64,000 bases of DNA, from positions 14,986,615 to 15,050,614 of the forward strand of contig CM037874.1 of assembly GCA_021292105.1 (NCBI GenBank), read 5' to 3'. Below the pieces are notes generated by a model, which saw only the letters and a program-made list of their open reading frames with translations, was not told the DNA's origin and did no database searches. The stretch is from Anadara kagoshimensis (lineage: Eukaryota > Mollusca > Bivalvia > Arcoida > Arcidae). Positions 1 to 10,860 of the stretch are shown here, in pieces. The translations under genes and the position numbers were made by a program. Each line of letters opens with the position of its first letter. The first letter of the stretch is position 1.

Positions 1-340
1 GGACCACATCTTGTAACGTGGCAATGACGGATTAAGAAGGTTTTTGTTGAGGGTTGGTAGTTTCAAATAGATTACAAACAAAAAAATTTACAATTGATAA
101 CAACATTGCCGACTTTATCGTATATTCATAAGCTTTCAGTTCAGAGTTTTCAAGCTCTGTGATTAGTTTGAACACTTCCCATCTATCCATCTCACTCTGA
201 ATAAGCAACAAGTCTTGAGTCTGCGTATTTGTAGTTTGCACAAAGACTTGATGTATCCCGCCCTGAACTCGAATATATAATATTTGGATTTGCAACCCTC
301 CAATAACCACTGACTCCTTGCCAAGTACTTTCTTGCTCAA

Positions 341-690
341 CTCATTTGATATAAAACTAGTCAGTTAAGCCTTATTCTCCCCCATATTTTTAAAATTGTT
401 CAAATTCTCAGGCAACATGGAATTCCATATCTATACGATGCAAACTGCTAACAAATGAATTGTTGGTGCAATGATAGCGCAAGCCTTGGCTTATTAAGGC
501 CCTCATAAAGTTTTATGGCTGTCATCACAATATAGTATGGTGACTCTGTATCCGAAAATACCATGGATATATGGCGTCCCAAAGTTACATGTTCCTTTCT
601 TTCTAAAAAGTGTGGGTGCTCAATTATCCTTCCAGGTCACTTGTTCTCACTTCGCTGGTGGATATTCCTGTGTTAAACTTCATTTGAAAG
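341..690. other. No gene seen
   Basis: AT-rich sequence without a supported exon, RNA gene or clear repeat boundary. Confidence 0.4.
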
Positions 691-955
691 TTTCAAGATT
701 TTTACTTTGCTTCATAATTGTGATTGTGGCATGGATTGGTATGTTTGTTTTGAATTTATTCTTTTCGTCTGGTTCAAGCCTTTATAAAAGCAAACAATCT
801 ACTCTAACGCTTTTTTCTAAAACGATGCTTTGTGGTTGCTGCAGGGCAATCTTCAAAGTGCATATTGTGGTTTTCCAATGCTGTTAACTAATGTCGTACC
901 ATATATTATCGTACAGGTCTTTATATTTTTCGGTAGCGTTATGGAGATTCAAAAA
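690..955 (+). pseudogene. Decayed SLC5-like first-exon fragment, plus copy of an inverted pair
   Basis: One frame near 690-760 reads a hydrophobic run ending in IVIVAWIG directly before GTATGTTT, which looks like a splice donor. Similarity continues past it to about 955. A diverged reverse-complement copy lies at about 1120-1380, and a third, better-preserved relative lies at 38882-39010. The third copy reads like the N-terminus of Na+-coupled solute carriers (SLC5, SMCT type), where a 'F..DY..F...IVI.A.IG' helix is usual. Here the upstream frame is not maintained, so I call it a non-functional fragment carried in a repeat. Assignment to SLC5 is inference from a short motif. Confidence 0.35.
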
Positions 956-1119
956 TCAAAACAATAATTGCTAAATAATATCATTGTGCCAGTGAAAGCA
1001 AGAAGAGGTAACGGTGATAGTGGTATACTGGACAAAAAGACATAAGTGTAGTCTACGTAACATCATCAGGTAGTTTACGGCCAATCAACAAACATCTAAT
1101 GTAGCCACAGGTTGATGAT

Positions 1120-1380
1120 GTCATCCAGAAATGTTCAGAAAAAGGTATAAAGATTTGTACCATACTAGAGAGTATGACCTTGGTTAACAGCATTCGGAAA
1201 ACGCCAATGCACAAACCTTTGACAACTTTGTAGATTTGCAGATAGAACAAAATGTCATTTCAGGAATAGTGATAGAGTAGATGTTTTGTTTGATTGATAT
1301 TTTGAGCATTCTATAAAGTCTGACAAGAAAACAATAAATCAAAAACATAACGATCCATCCAAAAATCACAATCATAGAGC
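1120..1380 (-). pseudogene. Decayed SLC5-like fragment, minus copy of the inverted pair
   Basis: The reverse strand reads MIVIFGWIVMF, parallel to IVIVAWIGMF in the 690-955 copy. Both then continue in step to a shared Cys-Cys-stop at equivalent places. The copies differ at many positions, so the inversion is old. No complete gene surrounds either copy. Confidence 0.35.
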
Positions 1381-2140
1381 ATTAAAATCAGTAAGAACTG
1401 GCGAGAATCATTCGATTTAAAGAATAATACATGTACTGCAAAATAGAGATGGAAAGTTGAAAATTGGAATAATTCGATATACATATGGACGAGAATGAAG
1501 AATGAATCTGATTCTTTTAGTTTTATATCAAATCAGATAAACAAAAATGGTATATGGCAAGCAGTTAATGGTTCAGTTAAGGTTTTTTTTGGATGCGAAT
1601 ACTGCATTTTCGAGTACTGGCTGGGGTAAATCAGGACTGAGCAAATCATAAAGAGGCAGACATAAGAATTGTTCTTTGTGCCAAAGAAGCCAAGAAACAG
1701 ATAATGGTCAAATGCTTATCCTTTGTAGACATGCAGATGTTTTTGTTATGGTTTTTGTTTTACAATTAATATTTTGGAAATAAAAGATTGTTATTCAATC
1801 CTATATTTATAGCTGTTGAATTGTTGAACCGGGGAAATATGTTATATTCTGATCATACTTATATAATAAATATAAGGGATATACGTATAGAATATATTGC
1901 TGCAAGGTGCTTGTGGATGTTAATCATGTTGCTGTTGGACCTCTTTGAATGTTTGAATAAACGAGAGGACTACTTTTTATTGCAGACATCAAAAGTCATA
2001 GCTATTAAATTAATTCAAATGATATTTATTGAAAACTTAAAAAATGTTTCGGCTTCGTTATTTAAATTATTTAATTTACATAAAATAAGTTTAAAGAGCA
2101 GTATTGATAATATTTTCACATAATATGTAACACACACACA

Positions 2141-2790
2141 TTAGTTTTATGTCATAAAATAATGACATCCTTTGTTGTAGTTGATTTAAAATGCAGCTCG
2201 ATGATTACAAGTCGGCCATCTTAAAAATGGCAGCCATATTGAATTTTACCACCAATATTTATTCATGGAAAATTAGTATAAATATTTAATTGATCAAATA
2301 CCAATTTTCAACTCAAAACGTTTAGTGGTTGATTTGTTATTGAATTTTTATACTTAATTTATCTTTTTGGGTAGCCATCTTGGATTTGGCAGCCATATTT
2401 TCATTAAACAGAAAAAAGTCAAGGCGGAAACAAACCTAGCTTAATTTAGTACATATATATTAAATACAATACATTGGTTTTATGTCATAAAATAATGACA
2501 TCCTTTGTCGTATTTGATTTAAAATGCAGCGCGATGATTATAAGTCGGCCATCTTGAAAATGGCGGCCATATTGAATTTTACAACCAATATTTATTTATG
2601 GAAAATTAGTAAAAATATTTAATTGATAAAATACGAAATTGCAATTAAAAAGATTTAGTGGTTGATTTGATATTGAATTTTATACTTAAATTATCTTTTT
2701 TGGCGGCCATCTTGGATTGGCAGCCATATTTTCATTAAACGGAAAAAGTCAAGGTGGAAACATACCTAGCGTGACTAAGTACATATAGGG
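2141..2790. repeat. Two-copy tandem duplication, ~333-bp unit
   Basis: The string TTTTATGTCATAAAATAATG begins both units (about 2144 and 2477), and similarity runs through 'gtcggccatctt...atggc.gccatattgaatttta' to about 2460 and 2790. The units differ by scattered substitutions. Each carries paired GCCATCTT / ATGGC.GCCATATT words, typical of ancient invertebrate interspersed repeats. No coding potential. Confidence 0.85.
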
Positions 2791-3081
2791 CAATAAGATC
2801 CACCATGTTTCCCGCTTTTAACAAAAAAGTTTAGGGGGTGTCACGTTTTTGGGATCTGCCCCCTGACTATTTAGATATACAAAAACCTCATATTAATTCC
2901 CCTCGATAACATTTCCTCTCGTTTAGTGCTTATATATTTCGAAGTCCTAAAAACCGTTTCTTAAAAGTATTCTTTGATTTATCGCGAAACCAATCATTAC
3001 GACAAATTCTGACTACAAATAAGGACGAGAATAAATCGAGGTTTTAGTGCAATTAAAAAATAAAAAATCTAATTAATTTAC

Positions 3082-3225
3082 CTTTGTGTCGGACATCACA
3101 ACCAGAGGCAAACACACTAACGGAATACACACTGTCATCAACAAAGTCCTCCATTCCAGAATTTTATCTTTAATTGAACAAACCTGCTCATTTTCAATTA
3201 AAAGTTTTGTTTTTTCGGTTAACAT
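3082..3225 (-). CDS. First coding exon of an SLC13-type Na+/carboxylate or sulfate cotransporter
   Basis: A 48-codon exon starting at ATG (3225-3223) and ending in Lys directly before GTAAAT at 3081, in phase 0. The peptide starts MLTEKTKLLIENEQ and continues to KILEWRTLL, then a hydrophobic stretch IPLVCLPLVVM and SDTK. In SLC13A2/3/5 the N-terminus is a short cytosolic segment followed by a first helix of the type 'IVFxxPxLLLPL' and then 'PSK/PAK', and this exon fits that. The exon at 7952-8077 is homologous in sequence and ends at the same place and phase. I could not find exon 2 inside the window; it should lie at lower coordinates. Alternatives are an alternative first exon of the same gene as the 7952-8077 exon, or a remnant of a tandem paralogue. 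Confidence 0.6.
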
Positions 3226-3659
3226 AATTTTCCGGATGCGATTCAGAAATTTCTATTAATTAGTAATTAGTAATTTCTTTAATTAAATTAGATGCAAACC
3301 AGCTGTTTCACGATTTCAATGCAGTTTGCAATAACTATGTACGTCTAACATGTAGGCTCTTGATAACGCACACAAAAACAGAATATATTACTTGTTATAA
3401 TCCAATTGAAAATTAAAAAAGAGTGCAATGTAACTTCAAGTTTGGATGACGCGGCTTGAAATTGAAAATAAATTAAATTTTAATTTTTGCACAAGCTTGC
3501 ATTGTATGAAAAGTAAATAGTACCAGCTGCTTCATACTTAATTAATTTTTCTGTAAATCATTTTAAGATTTTCATATGAAGACTAGGCAACAGGTGTCTG
3601 AACTGATCAGATATTGTTTCAAATTCTATAGAAACCATTGTGTTAAATGCTTAATATAT

Positions 3660-3795
3660 CTTCAATAACTCCTAATGAAGTCCAACTCTTATTGAAGTCC
3701 AACGCCTGGTGAAGTCTGAACTTCATTAGGCGTTGCAATTTTGAAGGCTAATGAAGTCTGGACTTAGAAGTTGGACTTTATTTGGAGTTACTACA
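3660..3795. mobile_element. Short palindromic MITE-like element
   Basis: The left end reads AACTCCTAATGAAGTCCAAC and the right end is its near complement, GTTGGACTTTATTTGGAGTT. A second inner palindrome (CTTCATTAGGCGTT) sits between them. At ~135 bp with no ORF it is a small non-autonomous fold-back element. Confidence 0.6.
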
Positions 3796-3819
3796 ATGTT
3801 CAATTTAATCTGTATGAGA

Positions 3820-4095
3820 GAAGCCAGGTTCAAACCAAGGACTAATCTGACTAAGGCTTGAAAAAGATAAGTTACTGTTCTTTATCAAAGCACTCGGTCC
3901 TTAAAAAATGAAAGTCTCTTGTCCTTCGAAGGAAACGTTAAAAGCCGATGTCCAATGCCATGGTAGACGCGGTACGCTAAAGGACCATCCTTGCACATTG
4001 CCCTGAGCGCACGGTTAACATTTCTGCTAATTTGTCTAAATGGTGATATCCCGACGTAAGTGAAATAGACCTTGAGTGGGGCGTAATATCCATTT
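3820..4095 (+). mobile_element. Diverged tRNA-derived SINE copy
   Basis: Matches in order the other SINE copies in this window (41796-42129, 4655-4960): a 'GGTTCAAACCAAGGAC' box-B-like segment, 'GTTACTGTTCTTTATCAAAGC', 'CTCGGTCCTTAAAAAATGAA', 'CGCGGTACGCTAAAGGACC' and a degraded 'GTGAAATAGACCTTGAGTGG' tail. It is heavily substituted, so old. Confidence 0.5.
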
Positions 4096-4429
4096 AATCA
4101 GTCAATTTTCTATTGAAACATGGAAATGAACGAAAAACTTTCGCCTTCCTTGCGCTTAACCGATGAGTAACAGGTTTAAAACAACATTAACAATTCCCAC
4201 CTGCCATTGTCAAGATTTACAATAATATGTTTTTGAGTTTGATAGATTTCTTTTCACTAATGGTCTGCAAAACAAAGTACAAGTTTCAATTCTGGAATAT
4301 TTAATATTCAACCTTGCTGCAAGAATAAATCACCCGGGAAATCATCTTCTTCCTAAAGTAAGACAACGCAAAGTATTCACCTAACGAAGTATGTGAGCTA
4401 AGTTATCAAAAACTATACCAATCTATTTC

Positions 4430-4610
4430 CAAATAAAAAAAATTGGCAATTTTAGGTAAACACGTGAACTTTCACCAGGGAAGTAAAGTCACGTGTGTAG
4501 TCAAATTGCGAGAGAAGAAAAGAATATTGGACTATGTACCGTCAAAAATGATTGCTACTAGAAGGAGACGAAAACTAAACCATTTTTATATACAAAACTT
4601 CTTTAGGAAG
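4430..4610 (+). repeat. Interspersed repeat copy (family also at 9295-9530 and 29485-29700)
   Basis: Shared words are TAAACACGTGAACTTTCACC, AGGGAAGT and GGACTATGTACCGTCAAAAA, matching TAAACACGTGAGCTTCCGCC... at 29490 and AACAAATGAACTTCCACC... at 9307. Ends are not sharply defined. A 68-codon open frame here is the repeat, not a gene. Confidence 0.5.
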
Positions 4611-4654
4611 ATTGTTACTTTTCAAGCTAAAAACGAGATTGATGATTGAATTTG

Positions 4655-4960
4655 GCTTTATGTCCCAGTCAAGAATATTTCCCTTATATACAGGCGTCAC
4701 CAGCTATAAGTGAACTGGCAGAAATTTTGACCTGCGCTCAGAACAATGTGTAGGGAGGATTCTTTAACGTACCACGCAGCCGTGACACAGGGCATAAGAT
4801 TGTAAGGACCTCGTGACTTTCATATCTAAATGTCGAGTGTTTGGCGAAAGAACAATCACACTACCTTTTTTAAGTCTTGGTCAGACCAGGCCTCGGTTCG
4901 AACCAACTCCCTCTCACATAGGAAGCGAGCACCCTTTAAACTGAGCTACTGCAGTGATTT
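4655..4960 (-). mobile_element. tRNA-derived SINE, RUDI/V-SINE-like
   Basis: On the minus strand the order is a tRNA-like head (GTAGCTCAGTTTAAAG, then a degraded box B around 4905), the body word GTTCTTTCGCCAAACACTCG and the tail TTCTTGACTGGGACATAAAG. The same order occurs at 41796-42129 and 57820-58138. The family name is from memory and unverified. Confidence 0.65.
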
Positions 4961-5012
4961 GAAGGCGGAAGCTGTTGCAACTGAATGGTTTTACTATGTT
5001 ATCAGTACTTAA

Positions 5013-5508
5013 TTGGAAAATATTCACTGTGTTCTTATTGCTGGATGATATATATCACTATCTGTGACAGTGAATAACATTTTATTTGTATAGAAAACCA
5101 AATAAATCTGAATAAAATTTATTATACCTAGTCGTAACAGGAGATCTGTATGGGCATCCATCATTAGAGTAGACTATTTCTGTACAGAGCAAAACATTAG
5201 CGTTATGGGGATAACCAGGCAAATGGCGGACATATGACGAAAAACGTCGTAACTAAGGACATCACTTCCTGTGTAAAAATCGTCATAGTGTCAGCATTTT
5301 CCTTTCTACAGAAATACTTTTTGACAATAGTGGATGCGCATACAGATTTCCTTTTACGACTAGGTAAGTGAATAATATCAATCTTTATTCAAGTTTATTT
5401 GATTTTCTATTGAAATAAAGTAAAGAGCATTTCACTGTCACAAACAGAATGGCCCCAAAAGTAATTAGAAAATTTTCACTGTGTCCTTATTGCTGGATGA
5501 TATATAAT
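5013..5508. mobile_element. Inverted-repeat element (~380 bp) inside a 45-bp direct duplication
   Basis: Arms of about 115 bp face each other: 5063-5180 and 5325-5442, from TGTGACAGTGAA through CCTAGTCGTAA to GCATCCA, with mirror-image right arm. Outside them a 45-bp direct repeat (CACTGTGTTCTTATTGCTGG... at 5025 and CACTGTGTCCTTATTGCTGG... at 5475) flanks the element. No ORF. This looks like a non-autonomous DNA transposon with long terminal inverted repeats. Confidence 0.7.
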
Positions 5509-5792
5509 ATATCAAATAATAACAAAAATGTATGTACAGTTTAGTTCTTCTCAGCCAGATACAACATGTGGATTTTATATATAAAGCATAAATTACATAT
5601 CTGAAATTGATGAGCTTATAAAACATGAAAATTCATATCTTAAATCTACAATAACGGGAATGATTGATATCTGTAGGGGTAATTTCTCAATTTTTATATT
5701 TGATATTAAAATCCTATTACATTTACATCAAGTACAGGGCTTGACAAAACCCGTACTTTGATCATAAAAATACATGTAGCATTCGTAAAGTG

Positions 5793-5935
5793 CAGTCAAA
5801 CCTGTCTATAAAGGCCACCCAAGGGACCCAATAAAGTGACCTTTATAGCAGGTGGCTTTTATTAAAATTATATGAATAAAGAACAATTGGGATACATTTC
5901 TACTAGTCTTTTTAAACAGGCGGTGAAGTCAAAGG
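5793..5935. mobile_element. Pogo/Tigger-type MITE copy 1
   Basis: The left end CAGTCAAACCTGTCTATAAA matches the termini of copies at 9937, 27996, 30070 and 42891. The CAGTCAAACCT start with TA outside (clear in the other copies) is typical of the pogo branch of Tc1/mariner. The right end here is eroded. Confidence 0.6.
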
Positions 5936-6941
5936 TGTTGTGATCCGCAGTGATTTGCCCGAACCCCTCAAGTTTACTAATTTGTCAGTGCCAATGTTTT
6001 TTACTTTGCTTCTGGATTCGGACATTGATTAGTACGTTTGTTACTGATTACTAAAAGTGTATCAGTACTGATAGACAGTTTCAGTCACATGTATGTATGG
6101 CATAACACGTTACTCGGGCATGTTACGTGCTAGACATTGGCGTAATGCGGTCTGATTCCAATGCCATCCTTGGACACTCAGTCAGCCACAAAGTCTCTCT
6201 CTCTAGTTTGGCAAGGAGGGCTAGTGTATAAGTACTGTTGACAAATATATTATATTAACACATAACTTTGGCATGTTAAACGCGTGACATCAGCGTGGAG
6301 TGGCCTGATACTGATAAACCATCATTAATGCCAAGCTATGCAAGTGTAACAATTGAAGCTCCAACATTAGAAATAATGAGGAAAACAATTTAGACTGGTG
6401 TTCAATGACAGTATCAATAGATTTTGTGAAATTCAAGGTCATGATCATCCACGACAAATATATATGAAAAATAGGCGGGTTGGGAATTTGAAAAAGACTA
6501 CGAAAAGCGACAAAAGTGTGTCAATCCATTTAACATCTAACATGGCTATATGAACCATGACTACATCTGTATACATGTAAAATTAATAATCATACAGAGA
6601 TGTAGATTATGCACTTAAAAGTTGCACCATGCACGTGTTTTCTTAATCATTGAAATATCTACTACATTACAGCTATATAAATGTATTAAGACTTATTTGT
6701 CAATATTATTCTTTTCCGGTCCACTTAACGTTTAAAATAGGCATTTTATTAAACACGATATGTGTATGTGTTATTTAACACGTAAATAAGTGTAATTACT
6801 GCTGAATATGAATGGAAATCTATATATTGGTCTTGGTCTAACAAAAATACAGTGTCCTTGCATGACCCCGACTGCTATTGACCTTAATCGAACTACAACA
6901 GGCAGGACTGTTTTCCGGGTTTACTGGTCAGCCTCATATAA

Positions 6942-7144
6942 GTAAACAACATTCACCTGTCCGCTTGACCTCTAATTTAAATGCATGTATCATAGACTAG
7001 TACATTTATGTACAGAGAGTATAGGTGCTTATTACATCTACATCATGAAATTAACATCGTTTATGCATTACCTGCAATGGTACTAGGTGGATCATCGTAT
7101 ATGAATATTCCTAATGAAAGGTCAAGCGGACAGGTCAATGTACT
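6942..7144. mobile_element. MITE with CCTGTCCGCTTGACC inverted ends, copy 1
   Basis: The left arm reads GTAAACAACATTCACCTGTC then CGCTTGACCTCTAATTTAAA; the right arm reads CCTAATGAAAGGTCAAGCGG then ACAGGTCAATGTAC. The same arms bound the element at 25249-25475. About 200 bp, no coding. Confidence 0.7.
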
Positions 7145-7691
7145 TGACCAACATGATGAGATGAAGATATTACCAGTGGGATAGTGGAGATCGATTTCTC
7201 TCTTCTTATATAAAGATTGAGGATTAATAAGTGAAGAACATACAAGCAGGTCCAGAAGAAATTAGAATGATTATTATCGAAAAGTGCAATTTATAGAACT
7301 CTCTCATCCCTAAAGCGTTTGTTTATCGATCCATGTTACATGCCATGTGCGTTTTATTACATTCATTTTTTATGGTTTCACTATCCATTTTATTGGTTGA
7401 TTCAGTCTGATATATCATCCATTTTAACAAACCATCTATTAGGCTAACACTGCCTTCAACGTCGATTTTTGTATGGAATATTTATAGAATCATCTAATTG
7501 GTTTATTTCCAAGAAGAATATATACGTGACTGATGAAATACTATCAGCTGATGTCACATGAACATGTATTGCAAGAGAAAGGTTGTTTTCATTGATATTG
7601 AGAGAGCACCGGCTAAGGTGTGTGTTTGTATGAGTGTGATATTAACACAATAATGATATGGAAAGTCGGTTTTCCCTGATATCGATATATC

Positions 7692-7693
<2 letters not shown>

Positions 7694-7739
<46 letters not shown>

Positions 7740-7773
7740 GTGGTTTTCTCTGGTACTCCCTCCCTCGGGTCTC

Positions 7774-7816
<43 letters not shown>
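7694..7816. repeat. Two (CT)n microsatellites
   Basis: Uninterrupted CT runs at about 7694-7737 and 7778-7814, separated by a short CT-rich spacer. Long open frames across them (Ser-Leu or Arg-Glu repeats) are artefacts of the dinucleotide. Confidence 0.95.
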
Positions 7817-7951
7817 TGTGGGTGTTATATAACGTGCCTTGGATCCAGAATCATGATTTTACATATAGATGCCGGTTCGTCAAACACATGTATTGTCACA
7901 AGCCACCATAAATATTCATACAAATATTGCTGTAGACTATATCTATCTTAC

Positions 7952-8077
7952 CTTGTAATCAGGGTCACTCTCATCCACTGATGCTGCTATTGGTAGTAAT
8001 AAAAAAGGTATCAGAAACACTATAAAGAAATTCTTCCATTCTAGAATACTTTTCAATATTAGACGACCATTAGCCAT
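7952..8077 (-). CDS. First coding exon of a second SLC13-type Na+-coupled cotransporter N-terminus
   Basis: A 42-codon exon running from ATG at 8077-8075 to Lys immediately before GTAAGA at 7951, in phase 0. The peptide starts MANGRLILKSILEWKNF, then FIVFLIPFLLLPIAA and VDESDPDYK. The hydrophobic core closely resembles the first membrane segment of human SLC13A2 ('YLIVFFVPILLLPL', recalled), with the exon ending at the equivalent of the '..PSK' position. The family moves di/tricarboxylates or sulfate with Na+ at the plasma membrane. The exon at 3082-3225 shares ILEW, the Pro-rich helix and the phase-0 Lys end. No exon 2 was recognised between the two, so they may be alternative first exons of one gene extending left of the window, or tandem paralogues of which one is broken. 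Confidence 0.68.
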
Positions 8078-8844
8078 GATTTTAACACTCGTATAACAAA
8101 ATTTAATACTAAAGCTTCCGTTTTCAGATTTCCGTAATTTAAATTTTTTGTGTTTATACGAGCATGACTGATGATGCCGGTATACAAACAGTAGTTACTA
8201 TACACAACAAAAAAGTAAAAGATATATTAAATCGAAATGACAGAGAACTTAGTAAAAGGCAAAAGGTCACGGGAACGTACACGCATGATCCCTCACATGT
8301 ATTTTATCCTCATTCTGAAGGTTATATATAAAATCCGTTATATTACGAAAACTCCTTCTACACCCACCAGCACAATGTATTGTAGTATAGCATTTATAAA
8401 TAACGTTCTTAATACACATTGAACTGAAATATGAACCGTCTTAGGGATCTTTTCAAAATCTTATAATGTATGTTAATTTTAAGTGTTTATTTCAGCGCTT
8501 TTATGTGGGTATATTGGTACCCATTACTGTGACGATCCTACCATTCATTCAGCATTCTTCATCCAATCTAATCGATATGAACGGAAACAGGACATTCTGT
8601 GTTTGCCGCGCTCCTTCTCCTGATATAGGATTGATCCAAACTATATATAGATTTATTGGAAATTTATTTTAAATGAGCCAATGAAATTGTGATATTAGAA
8701 AATAATAATAATAAGGTTCAGATTAATTTTTTTGAATATTTTACATTGATATGACATCTGTTTCAGGGTCATAATACACGTTTATATATATATACCATGG
8801 TGATGAGTAATTACTATGACAATAAATCAGGATCAATACAATGT

Positions 8845-8904
8845 TTACAACTGTCCATCGTCTGCTTCGGAATCACTACCGCCTGTTACAACCAACAGCA
8901 TGGT
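8845..8904 (-). CDS. Possible terminal coding exon, gene unknown
   Basis: On the minus strand a clean acceptor (TTATTTACAG) is followed by 19 codons, TMLLVVTGGSDSEADDGQL, and a TAA at 8847-8845. The acidic serine-rich end looks like a protein C-terminus. If real, the rest of the gene lies at higher coordinates on the minus strand, but I recognised no upstream exon. The short length makes chance a real possibility. Confidence 0.2.
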   Translation of the reverse strand, partial: TMLLVVTGGSDSEADDGQL

Positions 8905-9294
8905 CTGTAAATAACGAATTTTGCTAATTTAAAAACAGTTTATTTAGTCATACTAAGTCAACTAATTTGTACCTGGAATTATGATGCAAACATATTGTAT
9001 ATTACTTGAGTTTGAGTGATAGTCTCGGGTGGAAAAATGACAAGGATATCGGTACACTAGCTAGATCGTCTGATATTACTAATCATAATTTGTACATCAA
9101 ATAGATTGTAATACTTTGGTAGATTAACACCAGCTTATAAAGCATGATTTAATTATACTTAATCAAACTCAAAGCTAATTAATTACGAAGAAAGCCATCA
9201 AAGAACTTCAATAGAATAAATCAAATGATAACACACTGCTAGCAGGTCCAAATCACAATCCCAAAAAGCATAGTGAAAAAAATATAAACTTGGA

Positions 9295-9530
9295 AACCAT
9301 GTTAAACAAATGAACTTCCACCAGGGAAGTGAGACCGGATACTTCGGAAGAATAAGCATCATATTTTAGCTAGCTACGTATATACCCGCCATATGTGAAA
9401 TCAAAATTGAGAATTAAAGTAATGTTGAACTATGAGACGTCAACATATCCAGGATGATTTTGGATACAGAGACATCATACTTGTTAACAATACTGTGATA
9501 AACAGCCACACAATTTGTGCATAAAATATA
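9295..9530 (+). repeat. Interspersed repeat copy related to 4430-4610 and 29485-29700
   Basis: The order GAACTTCCACCAGGGAAGTG, CCGCCATATGTGAAATCAAA, TTGAACTATGAGACGTCAAC and ACAGAGACATCATACTTGTT matches the 29485-29700 copy. Termini were not resolved. Confidence 0.5.
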
Positions 9531-9936
9531 TCTTATGCTTTGGGGATTAACATCATTCTATAAAACACGATTCAGCTCATATATAGGCAAATGTTGTTAT
9601 TTTAGGTAGGCGTACTAGGAATCAATCTGCATAGGCCTATCAAAGGCAATTACAAGCACAGGCATGAAAAGAGCTTAAATAGATCGAAGAAATTTGCAAC
9701 AGGAAAATTTGTACATGTACTTGACAACCGCAAACGCAATCAAAAAACAGCAAAAGTCTATGATAAAACAACCAATTAATAGAACCTGAAAATTCCGACT
9801 TGAGATGGGTACTGGTGCAAATGTCCAGTGGTTTATTTATACAACCGATGGATGATCCCCAAACCGTTGCTCTTATAATTTAAGTTGAAATATGTTAATT
9901 TCTTTCGTAGTGTTCCAAAACACGTAATTACCAGTA

Positions 9937-10115
9937 CAGACCAATCTGCTTTAACGGTCACCTCTATAAAAAGACCACTTGCTTATAAAGGCCAGTAAAA
10001 TTGTATTCCAATTGTTCTTTATTTATATTATTTGAACCTGTATCTAAATGTCACCTGCCCTTAAAGGCCGCTTTTATTGGTTCCCTTGGGTGACCTTAAT
10101 AGATATGTTTGACTG
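9937..10115. mobile_element. Pogo/Tigger-type MITE copy 2
   Basis: Bounded by TA on both sides. The left end is CAGACCAATCTGCTTTAACG and the right end ATAGATATGTTTGACTG. The interior shares TATTCCAATTGTTCTTTATT with the 27996, 30070 and 42891 copies. Confidence 0.75.
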
Positions 10116-10129
10116 TACTATTAGTATAC

Positions 10130-10860
10130 CACACACTTCAACAACAAAGTTATGTCATCTGGGCACCACTGATGCTCTTATAACACAGTTGAACTATGTT
10201 TAATTCTGTTGTAGTATTCTAAAACTTGCAATTGAAAATTGGGAGTTTTAATTTACTACTATACCAGCATCGTTAATACATGTATAGTAAAACTTGACAA
10301 CAAATGGAAGATGAAAAAACAAATTACAAAAGACTTCAAAATACTGTTGCGATAAGTGAAGTAGCAATGCTAACGAAAGGCATTATAACGAGGTTTCACT
10401 GTATATGTTTGTACACTGTTCTTGTGCTAAGGATGTGTTTACTGTCTTTTTGTCTTTTAGCAGGTGTTGTGCTTGCTAATGACGTGTTATGTATATACAA
10501 CAATAATATGTTTCATGATTTAATAAATTAGGCCAACCAAAAAACAAAACAAAAATAAAAAAAAACAACACATGTATTTTCAGTGACCTTATAAAATGAT
10601 GTTAGAAAATGTAATATAAAATTAAAGAATCTGACAAGCGAAATTGTTTACGCCCATTGCATCTAAGTTTGTCTATATGTGATAACAAAACACTTGTGTT
10701 TACTTAACTAGTGTCATAATATGCAGGTCTTAAATATCTCAGAAATAAAAAAACGGTTATTTTTGATACGATGCATGCACATCATATAGATACTGCAGGA
10801 TTTCTTTCTTTAATACGCTGCACTCAATGTATGATTGATAATAGAATGCACCTGGTAGGT
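10130..10860. other. No gene seen
   Basis: AT-rich spacer. A 75-codon frame at 10304-10531 has no splice, homology or composition support. Confidence 0.4.

Noticed and set aside
32-340. 102-codon minus-strand open frame
   Set aside because: No domain, splice sites or homologue recognised; composition is like its surroundings. Kept out of the feature list, though it could be a decayed repeat ORF.
7554-7981. Ser-Leu and Arg-Glu repeat 'proteins'
   Set aside because: Produced by the (CT)n microsatellites on each strand.
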